Of a stretch of DNA of 64,000 nt, positions 34,895-46,664 are shown one piece after another. Source of the stretch: Mesostigma viride (lineage: Eukaryota; Streptophyta; Mesostigmatophyceae; Mesostigmatales; Mesostigmataceae); the NCBI GenBank assembly GCA_009746045.1, contig RPFO01000389.1, forward strand, positions 430,686-494,685. Reading direction: 5' to 3'. Numbering within the stretch: the stretch's first letter is position 1; every line of letters starts with the position of its first letter. A program made the translations under genes and the position numbers. Below the pieces are notes generated by a model. That model did no database searches, was not told the DNA's origin, and saw nothing but the letters and a program-made list of their open reading frames with translations.

Positions 34895-35271
34895 GCCCTT
34901 GTATTTTTACCACTTTTGTGCTCGTCGTGGTGTTCTTTTTACCACTTTGGCCACTTTTACCACTTTTACCACTTTTTATCACTTTTTACCACTTTTTACC
35001 ACTTTTTACCACCGTTTTCCACCTTTTACCACTTTTACCACCTCCGTGGCCGTGTTTAAGGTGGTAAAAGTCGCTTTTTAAATCACTTTTTATCACTTTT
35101 TACCACTTTTTATCACTTTTTACCACTTTATACCACCTTTTGGGTGGTTTTGGGTGGTAAAAAGTGATAAAAAGTGATAAAAAGTGATAAAAAGTGATAA
35201 AAAGTGATAAAAAGTGATAAAAAGTGATAAAAAGTGATAAAAAGTGATAAAAAGTGGTATTTTTTACCACC
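34895..35271. repeat. right subterminal repeat region of the CACTA element
   Basis: Many TTTTACCACTT motifs (34905-35140) are followed by nine tandem copies of a 10-bp AAAGTGATAA unit (35161-35250) and the terminal GTGGTATTTTTTACCACC palindrome. The tandem unit has GTGAT where the left end has GTGGT, so the two ends were amplified independently. Confidence 0.85.
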
Positions 35272-35288
35272 CCTGAGTTCCTAGTGTG

Positions 35289-36375
35289 AGGGGGACCCCC
35301 CTTCCAGAGCCTGGGCAGCCCCCTCGTGTCGCCAAAGAAGCCCCGCAACGGCTGCGACGGAGCCTGGGAAGGCCCGGAAGCAGCGACGGCGGGCGAAATC
35401 GCCGCGGCAGGAGGCTCACGCGGAGGCACAGGCAAGGCGACCGCAGGCACGGAGGCAGCAGGAGGCGTAGGAGCCGTAGCACTAGACGAAACCGCAGCGA
35501 CCGAGGGCGCAGGCGAAACCGCAGTCACTGGGGCAACAGGAGGGGTAGGCGAGGCAGCAGCAACAGCGGCCGGCGCCACGCTAGGCGCGACGGCAGAGGG
35601 ACCCACGCCAGAGGACGACTGTGCCGCCATGAACGTCCCGAATGCCGAAACCAAGGACTGAATCTGTGCCTGCATGGCAGACACGGTAATCGCCAAGTTG
35701 GCAGTCGCCGGGTCCGCACCCTGAGGGGTGGGATCCAGCCCGACTGACCCGTGCCGTGACGATCGAAAGGACCGACGCAGGAGAAGAAGGGACCAGGGAC
35801 GGGGCCGGCCGACCCTCAGACTCCGAGGAGGCGGCGATGGAGGGAGGATACGCCGGGGTGTAGGGCACTTCCAAAGGCGCGTAAACCGAGGAGGCGCCGG
35901 CGTAGGGGGAGGACTCCGAGGACTGATCCGCTATCTCCATAAACTCGACGGCCCGAAGGAGGTCGCAGGGGTTGTCATCTAACTCTGCATCACCCTCGAC
36001 CGGGAGCCACTGGAAAATCTCCCTGAGGCAAGAGCGCCCCACAGGGGTAGAAAGGTAGGAAAAGACCCTGGGGCACTGGAGAACGGCATCTATCTGTCCG
36101 ATGGCGGGGCAGCGGGGCCCACACCCAAGGACGCAGTGCCCAGCATCGTCGAAGCTGTGGACGACCAACTGCTGGCCCTGTGGGTCCGGACCAAACCAGG
36201 AGACCCCGAAAAGAGCTGCCTGAACCAGAGCTGCACGGTCCGCCTGCAGGGCAGAGTGAATACGGCCACCAGGATAGCTGGCCCTGGAGACCCAACGACC
36301 CGGAAGGACCTCATAATACAGCTCGGGATCAGGAGCCGTCGGCAGGGACTCCAACAAAGGGGTAGGCTCTGACAT
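35289..36375 (-). pseudogene. Gypsy-B ORF3, N-terminal half
   Basis: Starts at 36375 (MSEPTPLLESLPTAPDPELY). A conserved N-terminal domain of about 170 residues follows (YEVLPGRWVSRASYPGG, VVHSFDDAGHCVLGCG, CPRVFSYLSTPVGRSCLREI, NPCDLLRAVEFMEIAD). A Pro/Ala/Ser-rich middle has ITVSAMQAQIQSLVSAFGTF, a short amphipathic segment, and then LRGFFGDTRGLPRLW just before the CACTA junction. One frameshift lies near 35700-35720. Gypsy-A has the same architecture at 56458-57500. Function unknown; the regular Cys and His in the N-terminal domain could bind a metal, but this is only a guess. Confidence 0.75.
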
Positions 36376-36534
36376 GACGGCTGCGGAAGGGGGGGGGGGA
36401 CAACCAACCACCCGTCGACAGCAGACATAATATAAGAGAGGAGAAGGTCTACGACTAGAGCTTATGCAGGGTTTTGTACTCCTGCAAAAGGCGACTACAC
36501 CCATCTAGGTCCCTCTCCGTATACCACACTTTAT

Positions 36535-38090
36535 CTACCTCTCTACGGGCGTACATCCGCACATCTTATACTGGCGCTGAGTACCGCGACCCTTTTTAAG
36601 ATCTCCATGGGCCACGATACTCTCTACCTCATCCTCTACTTCGCCAGTATCAGGATTATGCTCTAAAGGGGCAGGGGCTAACTCTCTACCAGCAAACGTG
36701 CTTTGGTGGTAAAGTTTCAGCTGACTTCTATGAAAGGTGCGCGAATGGGTTTGCCAAGAGGTAGGGATGTCTATCTCATACAGGAAGTCGCCTACTCTAG
36801 ACAACACACGGAAGGGTCCTAAAAAGGCGGGCCTGAGTTTCACTTTGAGTTCAGCCTCGAACTTGTGTGCGAATCGGCCAACACGAGGGCCTTCTACTAA
36901 GACTAAATCTCCTATTTCTATCTCTGGTGTTCTCCTATCTAATGAGGCACGCAACCTAGCAAGGTACTTGGCTTGAGCCCTACGGTACCCTGCAATAGCA
37001 TTGTCGTGGGCATTCTTCATCTTATCTAATAACGCCTGCACACCTTCTACAGTATCTCGGGACACATCATCCTTGTCCCTTAAAGGACTGGCTAGGAGAG
37101 AGGTAGGGGTAAGAGGTTGTCTACCTGTGTCTAGGAAGAAGGGCGTATAATGGCAATAACCATGGGCGGCCTGAGGGCAATTGTTAAGGGAAAACTCTAC
37201 AAGACATAGATAATCCTCCCAATCACTCCCAGAACCATTCACATAGTGCCGCAGAGCTTCTTCCACTACTCTATTCAAACGTTCTACTAAATGAGAAGAG
37301 GAGGAGTGGTAGGCAGTACCGAAGGTGACCTTAGTACCGATAGCAGCAAAGAACTGCTGCCAAAAATCTGAAGTAAATAACTTATCTTTGTCAGAAATAA
37401 ACTGCCTACTCAAACCATGGTATCTATAAACATTATTGAGGTATAGGCGGGCACAATCGCGTGCGGTGAGGTCAAGGGGACAAGGCACGAGATGGCACAT
37501 ACGCGTAAAGCGATCTACAAACACAAGGATCTGAGCATTACCCTTATCATTCTTTTTAAAAGGTCCTACAAAATCCATCATAAGGGAATCCCATGGCATG
37601 ATGGGATCAGGAAGGGTTCTAGGCTCGGCTATCTGCCCTACTTTGCTAGGTTTCATTTCCTGACAGGATTGGCAGGTCCTAACATATTCATCTACATCCT
37701 TTAAGAGGGAGGGCCAGTAGTAGGAACGGGTTATACTAGATCCCGTACCCGTTTACCGCCCTGGTGAGCAGCTAAATCATGCAACTCAAAAAGCAATGAA
37801 GAGCGACAGATAGGAGGGACATAAAGGCGCCATTGAGGGGGAGAATCTTTTAACTGCACATACAAAAATCCACCTACAAACTTACAGGGGTATTTACCTA
37901 ACTGTTGGGGATGGGAGGCAATAGCAGCTAAAGCTTCTGGCTCAGTGGCCGTAAATCTACTGATAAGGCGTTCGAGATCAGAGGTAGGCATCGCTACAGA
38001 AGTATCTACATCAGGTCACCTACCGCCTTGCCAAAGAGAAGGGGAGGTCCTAGAGGGACTATATTATCATAGGACTTTCCTGACCTAGTC
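36535..38090 (-). pseudogene. Gypsy-B integrase with degraded chromodomain
   Basis: Frames 37991-37731 (MPTSDLERLISRFTATEPEAL...LFELHDLAAHQGG) and 37656-36535 cover the N-terminal zinc region, the catalytic core (MMDFVGPFKKND, ISDKDKLFTSDF, SSSSHLVERLNR) and the post-core domain (IEIGDLVLVEGPRVGRF). The C-terminal chromodomain (EVESIVAHGDLKKGRGTQRQY) is cut by a deletion and frame change after QYK, ending PVER. A frame break lies between the two segments. It aligns throughout with 54856-56381. Confidence 0.85.
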
Positions 38091-38249
38091 GCGATATGGC
38101 TAAGCGGTATAGAAATTTTATTTTTCCCCTCCCCCCCCACAGGGACCACAGGACGGGGCCTCACACGGGAGAGAGAGTCCTACGTCAGAAAGGAGGTCAG
38201 GCATACAGACAGCAGTATGAAAGAGGTAGGCATATTGTTCATCATCCGC

Positions 38250-41200
38250 AGTGTACAGGCATACGCAATACGCAATCGTACGGGGCCCATGGGTATTGGG
38301 TATAATACGCTCGTACGGGGTATTATACGCAAATCGTACGGTGACTCTTGTAAATGCTGTTTTTTGAATGGTTCGGGGGGTTCCTCAACAATCTGACCAA
38401 TCAGGCATGTTTTCTTTGTGTTCTTGCAATGCACCACATGCCTATATGTGACACATCATCTCATGACATTGGCATTACCGTTGCTGCTTACAAGTACAAG
38501 CAATATTGTCCTGTTTGATTAAAAGCACACCATAACAAAGTTGTATGCACAATCAGTGCACACCTGAAAAGGATAATAACACAAGTAGATATGCATGCGC
38601 AATGACACTTGCAGAGGTATAGAGATTGCTGCCACCATTACTGTATGTTGAACTTAAAACCACGTCATCTCTGGCAGCATGGAATTGCTATATATACTAG
38701 GACTGAAATACAGCACACGGTCAGTCGGCCAACTTGCCAAAAGTAATAAGACATTGTGCCAGAAACAGACATCTTGCCTACTCGTGGTAGGCCACCATGC
38801 AATATTGATCTACATGAAGCAAGAATCCATACGGGCTGCCAACAATGTGGCTAGCGTGCAGGATACCATGCATGCCAGCAACCCGACCCAGCTTCCCTAA
38901 ACCATGAACACATATGGTACGGTGGCTGGCTAGCAGCAGCCTGCATGGCTAAATAAGGCATTTATGTGCATCGCGAGTCACACCAAATACCCCGCAGCCT
39001 GCGACGTAATGCCTCCGGCGGCCTCTTGCACTCGCTCACTCTTGCCTCCTTCGAATAAAAAGCCCTTCATGTCCCACGTAGCTCCCACAAAAACCAGCAT
39101 CTTCATTAAAACAATAAGTGGAAGCATACATGTGACACTAATTGACATGCCCGGAGGCACGCCGTTCAAGGCCCTTCATGAAGTACGTTGCCCTAGAGGC
39201 AACCAAGACAAGGGTGGGTGGGTGGGGAGCAAAGAAAGAGGCCGACAAAACCAGCCAGAGCGGCTTTTAGTCGCAAAACCTCCCTTATCCCTAGCTAACT
39301 GACGTCATTAAACCCTTATGTTTAGTGGATGCTAGTAAGACGCTAACCGTACAGACCGGGGGTAGAATATCCCGAATCTGCACGGCTAGTATTAAATAAT
39401 GCGTAGGTTGTTCTTTTCAGGGGCACTGCACCTCACGCCCCGTTCCGCCCGGGTATAATCAACCCAAGCGCGGAACGCACATTTTATTTAATTCATTTTT
39501 CAACCATGCACTATATTGCATCTACTAATCACAAAAGCTCTAGCCAAACAGCTACGAGTAAACACTGCGACCTATAAGCCGCTCATCCAGCGGCCTCTTG
39601 TTCCCGCATTCACGTATAGAAGAAACTCCGTTCAAAGAACCCCGATTCATGTCCCACGTAGCTCCCACAAAAACCAGCATCTTCATTAAAACAATAAGTG
39701 GAAGCATACATGTGACACTAATTGACATGCCCGGAGGCACGCCGTTCAAGGCCCTTCATGAAGTACGTTGCCCAATCACCCCCGCCCTGGCTTTCCCTTG
39801 AAGCCGCACTCCACCTTGCTCGTTGTCACAAGTGACCGCCCTGCCGCAAAACGGGAGCCCCCCCACATCGGGAGGCGTGTGCCCGGCGGCTGTGGATGCA
39901 TGGCCAGGCCCAAAAAGGCCCAGCGCATTTGCACTGCGATTGCGCACGGCCAGCCTATCATGACCCCTCTCGGGGCCCCGAGTCGGTACCGCTATGGCCG
40001 TCTCCCCATAGACCCGGGGTGCTTCGAGAAAAAACGTGGACCTAGCCCAGGCCCCGCCAGCCCGGATGCCCGAGGCCACAGCCCCAGGCACCTGGCTGAA
40101 CGAGAGTCCGTTCAGCCAAGACCGCATTCCCCCCGAGGTTTCTATGCGTGGGGAAAAAATTTCTAGCTTAGACGCTTTTCCCATCGCCGTCCCCAGCCCC
40201 AACCACCCCCCCTCGGCGGAAGGCAATTGCAAAGTTTGCTGGCCAGCAGCAATTTCCGAAGAAAAAGCCGCAGGCCGCGGACCGAGACACGGGTCGCCAG
40301 TGCCAGCCATCCGGCTCCAACCCGGGGTGCAAGCATCCCCAGGTACGGAGCACCAGCTCGCGCACTGGGCCGACCAAGCGACAGTTGAGCACCTGTCACG
40401 GCATCCGGCCCACCAAAGACCCCAAGCTGGGGAAAAGGTGCGGACCGGAGGTAATCTTTTTCTTTTCTTTTAGTTAACCGGGCGAGGAACTACGCCTGGC
40501 CGGTTAACAACTGGAAGTCTCACCACTGGCCAAGTGGCCAGTGCAACCAGTGCTTTTGGGATTTTGCTCCGCAGCACCCATAGCTGCGGCTGCCGCCGCA
40601 ACGACAACGAGCAAAGAAAGAGGCCGACAAAACCAGCCAGAGCGGCTTTTAGTCGCAAAACCTCCCTTATCCCTAGCTAACTGACGTCATTAAACCCTTA
40701 TGTTTAGTGGATGCTAGTAAGACGCTAACCGTACAGACCGGGGGTAGAATATCCCGAATCTGCACGGCTAGTATTAAATAATGCGTAGGTTGTTCTTTTC
40801 AGGGGCACTGCACCTCACGCCCCGTTCCGCCCGGGTATAATCAACCCAAGCGCGGAACGCACATTTTATTTAATTCATTTTTCAACCATGCACTATATTG
40901 CATCTACTAATCACAAAAGCTCTAGCCAAACAGCTACGAGTAAACACTGCGACCTATAAGCCGCTCATCCAGCGGCCTCTTGTTCCCGCATTCACGTATA
41001 GAAGAAACTCCGTTCAAAGAACCCCGAATGATATGGCGGGTGCTAGCCTTGCTCGGGTGGTAGAACCCGAGAATTTTGCATCCAAAAGTGTGCACGTCAC
41101 TGAGCTAGTAGTTACCTGTCGGCTGCCCTTTCTTGTTGAGAGTCTGTTCTTTCACGATGTGTGTCCAGACAGTCTCGAATACGGCCTGCATCTCGTCGGC

Positions 41201-41689
41201 CCCATTATCATCGTGTTCCATAGACCCACACCATCACCGTCGCTAGCCATGGTGCCTGGATGTCATATGTGCTAGGATTAAATGTTAGGTGCCAGATGCG
41301 CGCCCTTGTTGGCAGACAAAATAACTTCGCCACCTAATTTCCTCGGCCTTCGTCTCCTAGACCCTAGTCCGACACGCAGCAATCTGCAGCAATGCACGTA
41401 CAGTCGTACATGCACGGCCAGCTTGGCACCTGCATCTAGTTCCGGCTCCACGTGCCGTCCAAAATGATGCCAGAAGCTACTTCGAACGAGGTTCATACGC
41501 AAAAAATACGCAAAAAATACGCAAAAAATACGCAAAAATACGCAAAAAATACGCAAAAAATACGCAATACGCAAAAAATACGCAAAAAATACGCAGTGCG
41601 TATTTTTTTCCCATTTTCATACGGAAATCTTGTGTATGGCGTATAATACGCGCCATACGGCGTATTATACGCCGTATGGCTGTTCACTG
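38250..41689. mobile_element. non-autonomous hAT-type element (3440 bp), TSD ATCATCCG
   Basis: Ends CAGTGTACAGGCATACG...CGTATGGCTGTTCACTG with the 8-bp duplication ATCATCCG at 38242-38249 and 41690-41697. It interrupts Gypsy-B between RNase H and integrase. Subterminal zones have TACGCAATACGC and CGTATTATACGC motifs. The right side has about nine TACGCAAAAAA units (41497-41595). The interior has no transposase; it contains a partial tandem duplication (see 39067-41028). Termini resemble those of 9615-11144. Confidence 0.85.
39067..41028 (+). repeat. interrupted tandem duplication inside the hAT-type element
   Basis: Block R1 (39067-39193, starts TCATGTCCCACGTAGC) recurs at 39648-39773, and block R2 (39226-39647, starts GAGCAAAGAAAGAGG) recurs at 40608-41028, nearly identical. 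The order is R1-R2-R1-R2, so a unit was duplicated head to tail. The two blocks are joined by 32 bp in the first unit and by 834 GC-rich bp in the second (39774-40607). So either the second unit took an insertion or the first lost it. No coding function recognised. Confidence 0.85.
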
Positions 41690-44600
41690 ATCATCCGGCA
41701 GTTCACCATAAGGGGGTACACCAAGAGTGGTAGGAACTAGAGTAGTATTGAGAACATCCAAGTCCTGGAAAAAGGAGTAATCTGCGCGGCGGGAGAGGGC
41801 ATCAGGCACTATGTTATCTACACCTTTAACATACTGAAGTTTAAAAGGGAAAACTGTGCTAAAAACTCCATCCAGCGCGCTTGACGAGGGGTAAGGTTGG
41901 GTTGGGAGAGAAGGTGGGTAAGGGGACGATGGTCCTTTTGTATAACTAATCTATAAGGATCTATCTCACAGGGTTCATTCAGGCAAACATCAAATTGGGC
42001 ACCTTTAAGAAAGTGCTGCCACGCGTGGCAACAATACACCACAGCTAATAGTTCCTGCTGGTGTACAGGATAGTTGCGCTCCGCGGGGAGCACCGTCCTA
42101 GAGATATACTCAATTGGCTGTAAGCCCTGACCCTGATCCTGGAGAAGGACCCCACCTATAGCTACCTTACTAGCGTCTGTAGCTACCACAAAGGGTTTGG
42201 TAGTGTACAAGCTAACGCTTATACTTTTTATGCGCAAACCTTTTAGCTAAGGTTAACGCATATTCTTACATCCTGCGCAGGATGTAAGAATATGCGTTAA
42301 CCTTAGCAAAAAGGTTTGCGCATAAAAAGTATAAGCAGTAGCTTGTACAACTTAAAACCTTTGCGCGTTGGGGCGGAATATTAAGCGGCTCCCTAACTAG
42401 GGTTTACTTCTGCATCGAATTACTAATTCGATATCGCATTACTGATTCGATATTAATCCCGGGAAGGTCCGATATCTACCTCGCTAGGCGATTAATTAGG
42501 TCCGACCGGTGCCCCGGCGGATCCTCCCAAATAATCCCTACTCGGCACTGTCCCCACGAGGTTTCGAACCCGTGACTTCCGCGCCGCGCCGGTTCTAAGT
42601 TGTACGCGCAGGATGTAAGAATATGCGTTAACCTTAGCTAAAAGGTTTGCGCATAAAAAGTATAAGCGTTAGCTTGTACAACTTAGAACCGGCGCGGCGC
42701 GGAAGTCACGGGTTCGAAACCTCGTGGGGACAGTGCCGAGTAGGGATTATTTGGGAGGGTCCGCCGGGGCACCGGTCGGACCTAATTAATCGCCTAGCGA
42801 GGTAGATATCGGACCTTCCCGGGATTAATATCGAATCAGTAATTCGATATCGAATTAGTAATTCGATGCGGAAGTAAAGCCCTAGTTAGGGAGCCGCTTA
42901 ATATTCCGCCCCAACGCGCAAAGGTTTTAAGTTGTACAAGCTACTGCTTATACTTTTTATGCGCAAACCTTTTTGCTAAGGTTAACGCATATTCTTACAT
43001 CCTGCGCAGGATGTAAGAATATGCGTTAACCTTAGCAAAAAGGTTTGTGCATAAAAAGTATAAGCAGTAGCTTGTACAACTGTAGGATGAGAACGGGAGG
43101 AGTGAGGAGTAGGGATTTTAAACACTTAAAAGCAGATTGACACTCACTACTCCAGAGGAAGGGGATATCTTTCTTTAACAAATGATTGATAGGGGCTGCT
43201 GCAGTTGCAAAACGAGGGATAAAACGCCTGTAGTAGGAAGCAATACCTAGGAAACTACGTACACTTTTAACGTCAGTAGGGGTAGGCCAATCCTGAATTG
43301 ACTTAGTTTTATCCGGGTCGGTAGCGACACTGGCATCTGACAAAACACGTCCTAAAAATGGTACACTCCTACCAGAACGAACTTTAGCACGGCGAGCCCA
43401 CAAGGAATTTTCAGACATTATTTCTAAGACTTTCTCACGTAGGTGTGTTTCAAAATCTGGGGAGTAAATAAGGATGTCATCTAAGTAAGCCTGAGCACAA
43501 GAACGATCGTGCTCAGCTAAAGAAACAGAGGAGAAGGAAGGATCCTTTAAATCAGAGGACACTTGGGGAAGGTGAGAATTACCCATAACAGGTCTAAGCA
43601 CTTCATTCATCAACATTTGAAAAGAGGCAGGAGAATTACAGAGTCCCATAGCCGCTACTCTAAACTGATATTGACCAAAAGGGGTAGCAAAGGCAGTTTT
43701 ATGACAATCCTCGGGCGCAGCCTATTCGCAGTTGCCAAAAACCATGCATCTGCACAATCCAGCACGGTGAAACAGGTAGAACCTTCAACCTTATTAAATA
43801 TATCATCAATACGAGGTAGAGGGTATTTAGACTTCACAGTAATATCATTTAACTTCCTATAATCAGTAACTAAACGAAACTTGCCATTTGGCTTAGGGAC
43901 TAACAGGACACCAGCTGAGTAGGGGGAGTTACTAGGCTCTATCAATCCTGCTTCTAATAGTGACACTAAAATCTGTTTTAGTTCCTTTAACTCGGTAGGG
44001 CCCATTCGGTACATCGGAGAGTGCGTATAGGAACTGCACCGTCCTTATGGGTTAATAACTACACGGTGTAAAACAGAACGAGGAGGAGGATAAGAAGGAG
44101 TCTTTTCTTCAAAAACTTTGGAGGAATCTATCACAGCCATGTATCTTACTATTTCGTTTTCAGTAAATCCCACCCCTATGGTATCTACTGTGTTCACATC
44201 TATATCCACACTATTATTAGGGATAGGTATCTCCTGTACTTCTAACTGAAGGAACATACATAATAAATATCCATATTCCTTTAGTTCAGATCGCAATTCA
44301 TCATTGGACATTAATACTTCAGGTATAGGTCTTACAGGAGGATCAACAGGTGTAGGAGGAGTAATATCTACCAAGGATAAATTTTCTACTCTATAATGAC
44401 GTTCCGGTACCCAGTAAGAACTGTGTGGAAACCAGATGACCATAGTATCATAATTAATAGTAATCTTATTATCCTGGTGCCAATCTAATCCTAATAATAC
44501 ATCAGCGGTAGTGATAGGACCTATAGTGGCCGTAAGGTTGACAGTACGTCCTTGTATAACCAGGGGAAGGGATACCGTACCCGGGGAATGACTGGTGCGA

Positions 44601-44840
44601 CCGTCAGCATAATGGACAGTGACAGGTTTGGTGTGAGGGATAGGGACTAGTCCTAAACGCCTACTAACTAGGGCCTCGCTCACAAAGGAGCTAGCCGCAC
44701 CGCTATCCACTAACACGGAGACATTCAAAAGTTCATCAGCATGCAAGAAGGGGTCTACAACAGTGTGAGGGACGGTTAAGCCGCCATTCAAAAACATAAG
44801 AGGACGAACACGTAAGGGTAGGGATGATTCAGCTCCTACA
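41690..44840 (-). pseudogene. Gypsy-B protease, reverse transcriptase and RNase H
   Basis: Minus-strand pol. Protease at about 44797-44400 (VLVDSGAASSFVSEAL, DVLLGLDWHQ). RT at 44014-43081 in pieces (SPYSAGVLLVPKPNGKFRLV, LPRIDDIFNKVEGSTCF, AAMGLCNSPASFQ, AYLDDILIYSPD). RNase H at 42203-41700 (PFVVATDASKVAIGGVLLQD, NYPVHQQELLAVVYCCHAW, DHRPLTHLLSQPN). The giant palindrome at 42204-43080 lies between RT and RNase H. Frame breaks near 43735 and elsewhere. Same gene as 52330-54600 of Gypsy-A. Confidence 0.88.
42204..43080. mobile_element. giant nested palindrome (foldback element) with tRNA-like sequence
   Basis: Layout: a ~146-bp palindrome (42204-42352, TGTACAAGCT...AGCTTGTACA, centre TGCGCA), a 251-bp arm (42353-42603), a half-palindrome spacer (about 42604-42680), the inverted arm (42681-42935), and a second ~145-bp palindrome (42936-43080). 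Nearly the whole 876 bp can fold on itself. Each arm holds ACGGGTTCGAAACC, a strong pol III B-box, in a context resembling a tRNA-derived SINE head (TTAGCTTGTACAACTTAGAACC...GTCACGGGTTCGAAACCTCG). Gypsy-A has uninterrupted pol here. Flanks (TTTGGTAG left, CTGTAGGATG right) show no clear duplication, and about 7 bp of target may be missing. Confidence 0.8.
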
Positions 44841-44899
44841 GAAGTTATGAAAACAGGCAGGCAAAACTATTATCTGGGGTACTATCTAAGGACCTGTCC

Positions 44900-46664
44900 A
44901 GGTTACCCCCGGCTGACAGGCCTACTGTTCCCCCTCCCCCCCCAAATCCACGGAGTCACTAACCCCGAAGAAGACCCTGGCAAAAAAGCCACTGCTGGAG
45001 GGTCACGAGGGAGCGAAGAGGGTGCAGGAGCCTGATTATCATAGGGGAACCCTGAGGGTCCTGTCTGCACAACATTCAGCCTACTAGGGGTAGCTGAGGG
45101 AATGCGGCCTGGAGTGGGACGAATAGGAGCACGCTGAGGGGTACGAGGAGGGCGAGCATCGGGATGAGGGGGAGCACCCGAAAGGAACTTGGGGCACTCA
45201 CGTTTAAGATGACCAACTTCCTTACAATGATAGCATGTAATATGAGAGACATCCAGAGCCAAAAGGTCGGTAACACAGATATCTAATTCTTCTACATAGG
45301 AGTTCTCCTCCTCAGGGGTAAGGCTAATGTTATTAATACGGGAACGGGTAGGAAGAGAAGGGGTGGTGAAGAAATCTGCTACTCGTAAGAGATGCTGTCG
45401 TACATGCTTGAGGAGTAGATCAGTAAAACGGTAGGCAGAGAACTGGCGCTGTACCTCACGTAATAAGGGTCTACTGAGGCCTTGAAGGAAACGAGCACGT
45501 ACTTCTGCGCCCGACAAATCCCTAATTCGTACCATCTGTGCATCAAATTCTTTCATATACTCCTTAACCGGTTTAGTACCTTGCTGCAAAGTACCAAAGG
45601 CTAATCTATCCTGCCAGTCTGCATCAGGGGGGACTAAATGGCTCTCTAACCGCTTAAACAATTCTGCTACTGAGTTAGGGTAGGCATGAGAGGCCAAGGA
45701 TTCACACTGAATGAGGTTAGCAAGCTCAGGGGTAGTACAGGTAGTAAGATAGTGAGGGAGTCACTAAAACAGCATCAGGGAGACGCCATCTATTATGATT
45801 TTGCCACGACTCTGTGTTCTGGGTAAGCAGCATAATAAAAGTGAAAAACTGTTGAGGGGTAGACTTGACATCCAACTTGAGAAGGTTAGTTAGCAAAGAG
45901 GGGAAGAGCAGGGGGCTTAGGAGGATGGGAAGGATCAGATTTACCCATAGGACCACTGTCTTCAACTGCTACATAAGAGGGATAGAAAGAAGGAAGAGGA
46001 AAGGTTTTGGATAGGGGTCTAGAAGGGGCCACCGTTCCAGTATGGTGCCCATAATAGGAGAAGGGAACAGTATATTGTTCACGAAGGGAGGAGTAGGCAA
46101 AATGATCATAATTTCTGTCATATATGTAGAGGCATGGTGCTGAAATCACTACTAACTTCTAACTCAGCTACACGGGTAGGGACCTGGGCAGCCTCGTAGG
46201 CCGTCTCAGGGTAGGACCAAGAAGCAGGAGGATAAAAGGGAACTGCACTAGGGCGACCAGAAGGGCCTACAGGGGCAGAGGTACGACCCGTGTTCAGTAT
46301 AAGCAGGGATGGAAGGAAGAGGGTGAGGAGGAGGCCTAGAAGCATTGTCAGGGAGTGAGGACCTAATTGAGGGTTGAGCCAAGGTTGCAGGAGGGGCAGG
46401 GGCCTGGTTCAGGGTAAAGGAGGGGTCATCACTAAATCTGACACGTTGTTCAAAGGTAGGTGGGGTAATAGAGGGACGACGACCACCACCAGTAGTAGGG
46501 GAAGGAGGTGAGGTACGCAAGTTACCTTGAGGAGTGAGGTGGTGCACCGTTTCCAACGAGTCCCGTCTGTTACCACGAGTATTATTGTTATTATTGTTTT
46601 TATTATTATTATTATTAGTATTAGCGGCAGGTATAGGCGACATCTCTCCACCCACTGGATCCAT
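44900..46664 (-). pseudogene. Gypsy-B gag
   Basis: Starts at 46664 (MDPVGGEMSPIPAANT) with an Asn-rich N-terminus, Pro-rich segments, a gag core in several frames (QQFFTFIMLLTQNTESWQNH, SVAELFKRLESHLVPPDADW, EYMKEFDAQMVRIRDLSGAE) and a CCHC zinc knuckle (CYHCKEVGHLKREC) near 45245-45200. Frame breaks lie near 46250, 46130, 45740 and 45680. Compared with Gypsy-A, the reading frame at the N-terminus (GNRRDSLETVHHLTPQGNL) is open here, so it probably shows the ancestral frame. Confidence 0.85.

Larger units (their letters stand above)
13239..35286 (+). mobile_element. CACTA (EnSpm-type) DNA transposon, 22.0 kb including three nested elements
   Basis: Termini CACTAGGAACTCAGG (13239-13253) and CCTGAGTTCCTAGTG (35272-35286) are perfect 15-bp inverted repeats starting CACTA, with a 2-bp duplication TG (13237-13238, 35287-35288). 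Removing it rejoins the two halves of Gypsy-B ORF3 to match Gypsy-A. Subterminal regions are packed with 10-bp GTGGTAAAAA/GTGATAAAAA repeats. Inside are a TNP2-type transposase gene (plus, 22920-34697) and a divergent second gene (minus, 21969-16155). After subtracting the nested elements at 13904-15623, 18045-21691 and 26570-34312 with their duplications, about 8.9 kb remains, a usual CACTA size. Both genes carry disabling changes. Confidence 0.93.

Noticed and set aside
42540-42720. Functional tRNA gene
   Set aside because: Only the B-box/T-arm region is convincing; no acceptor stem or anticodon arm pairs properly, and it lies inside an inverted-repeat element.
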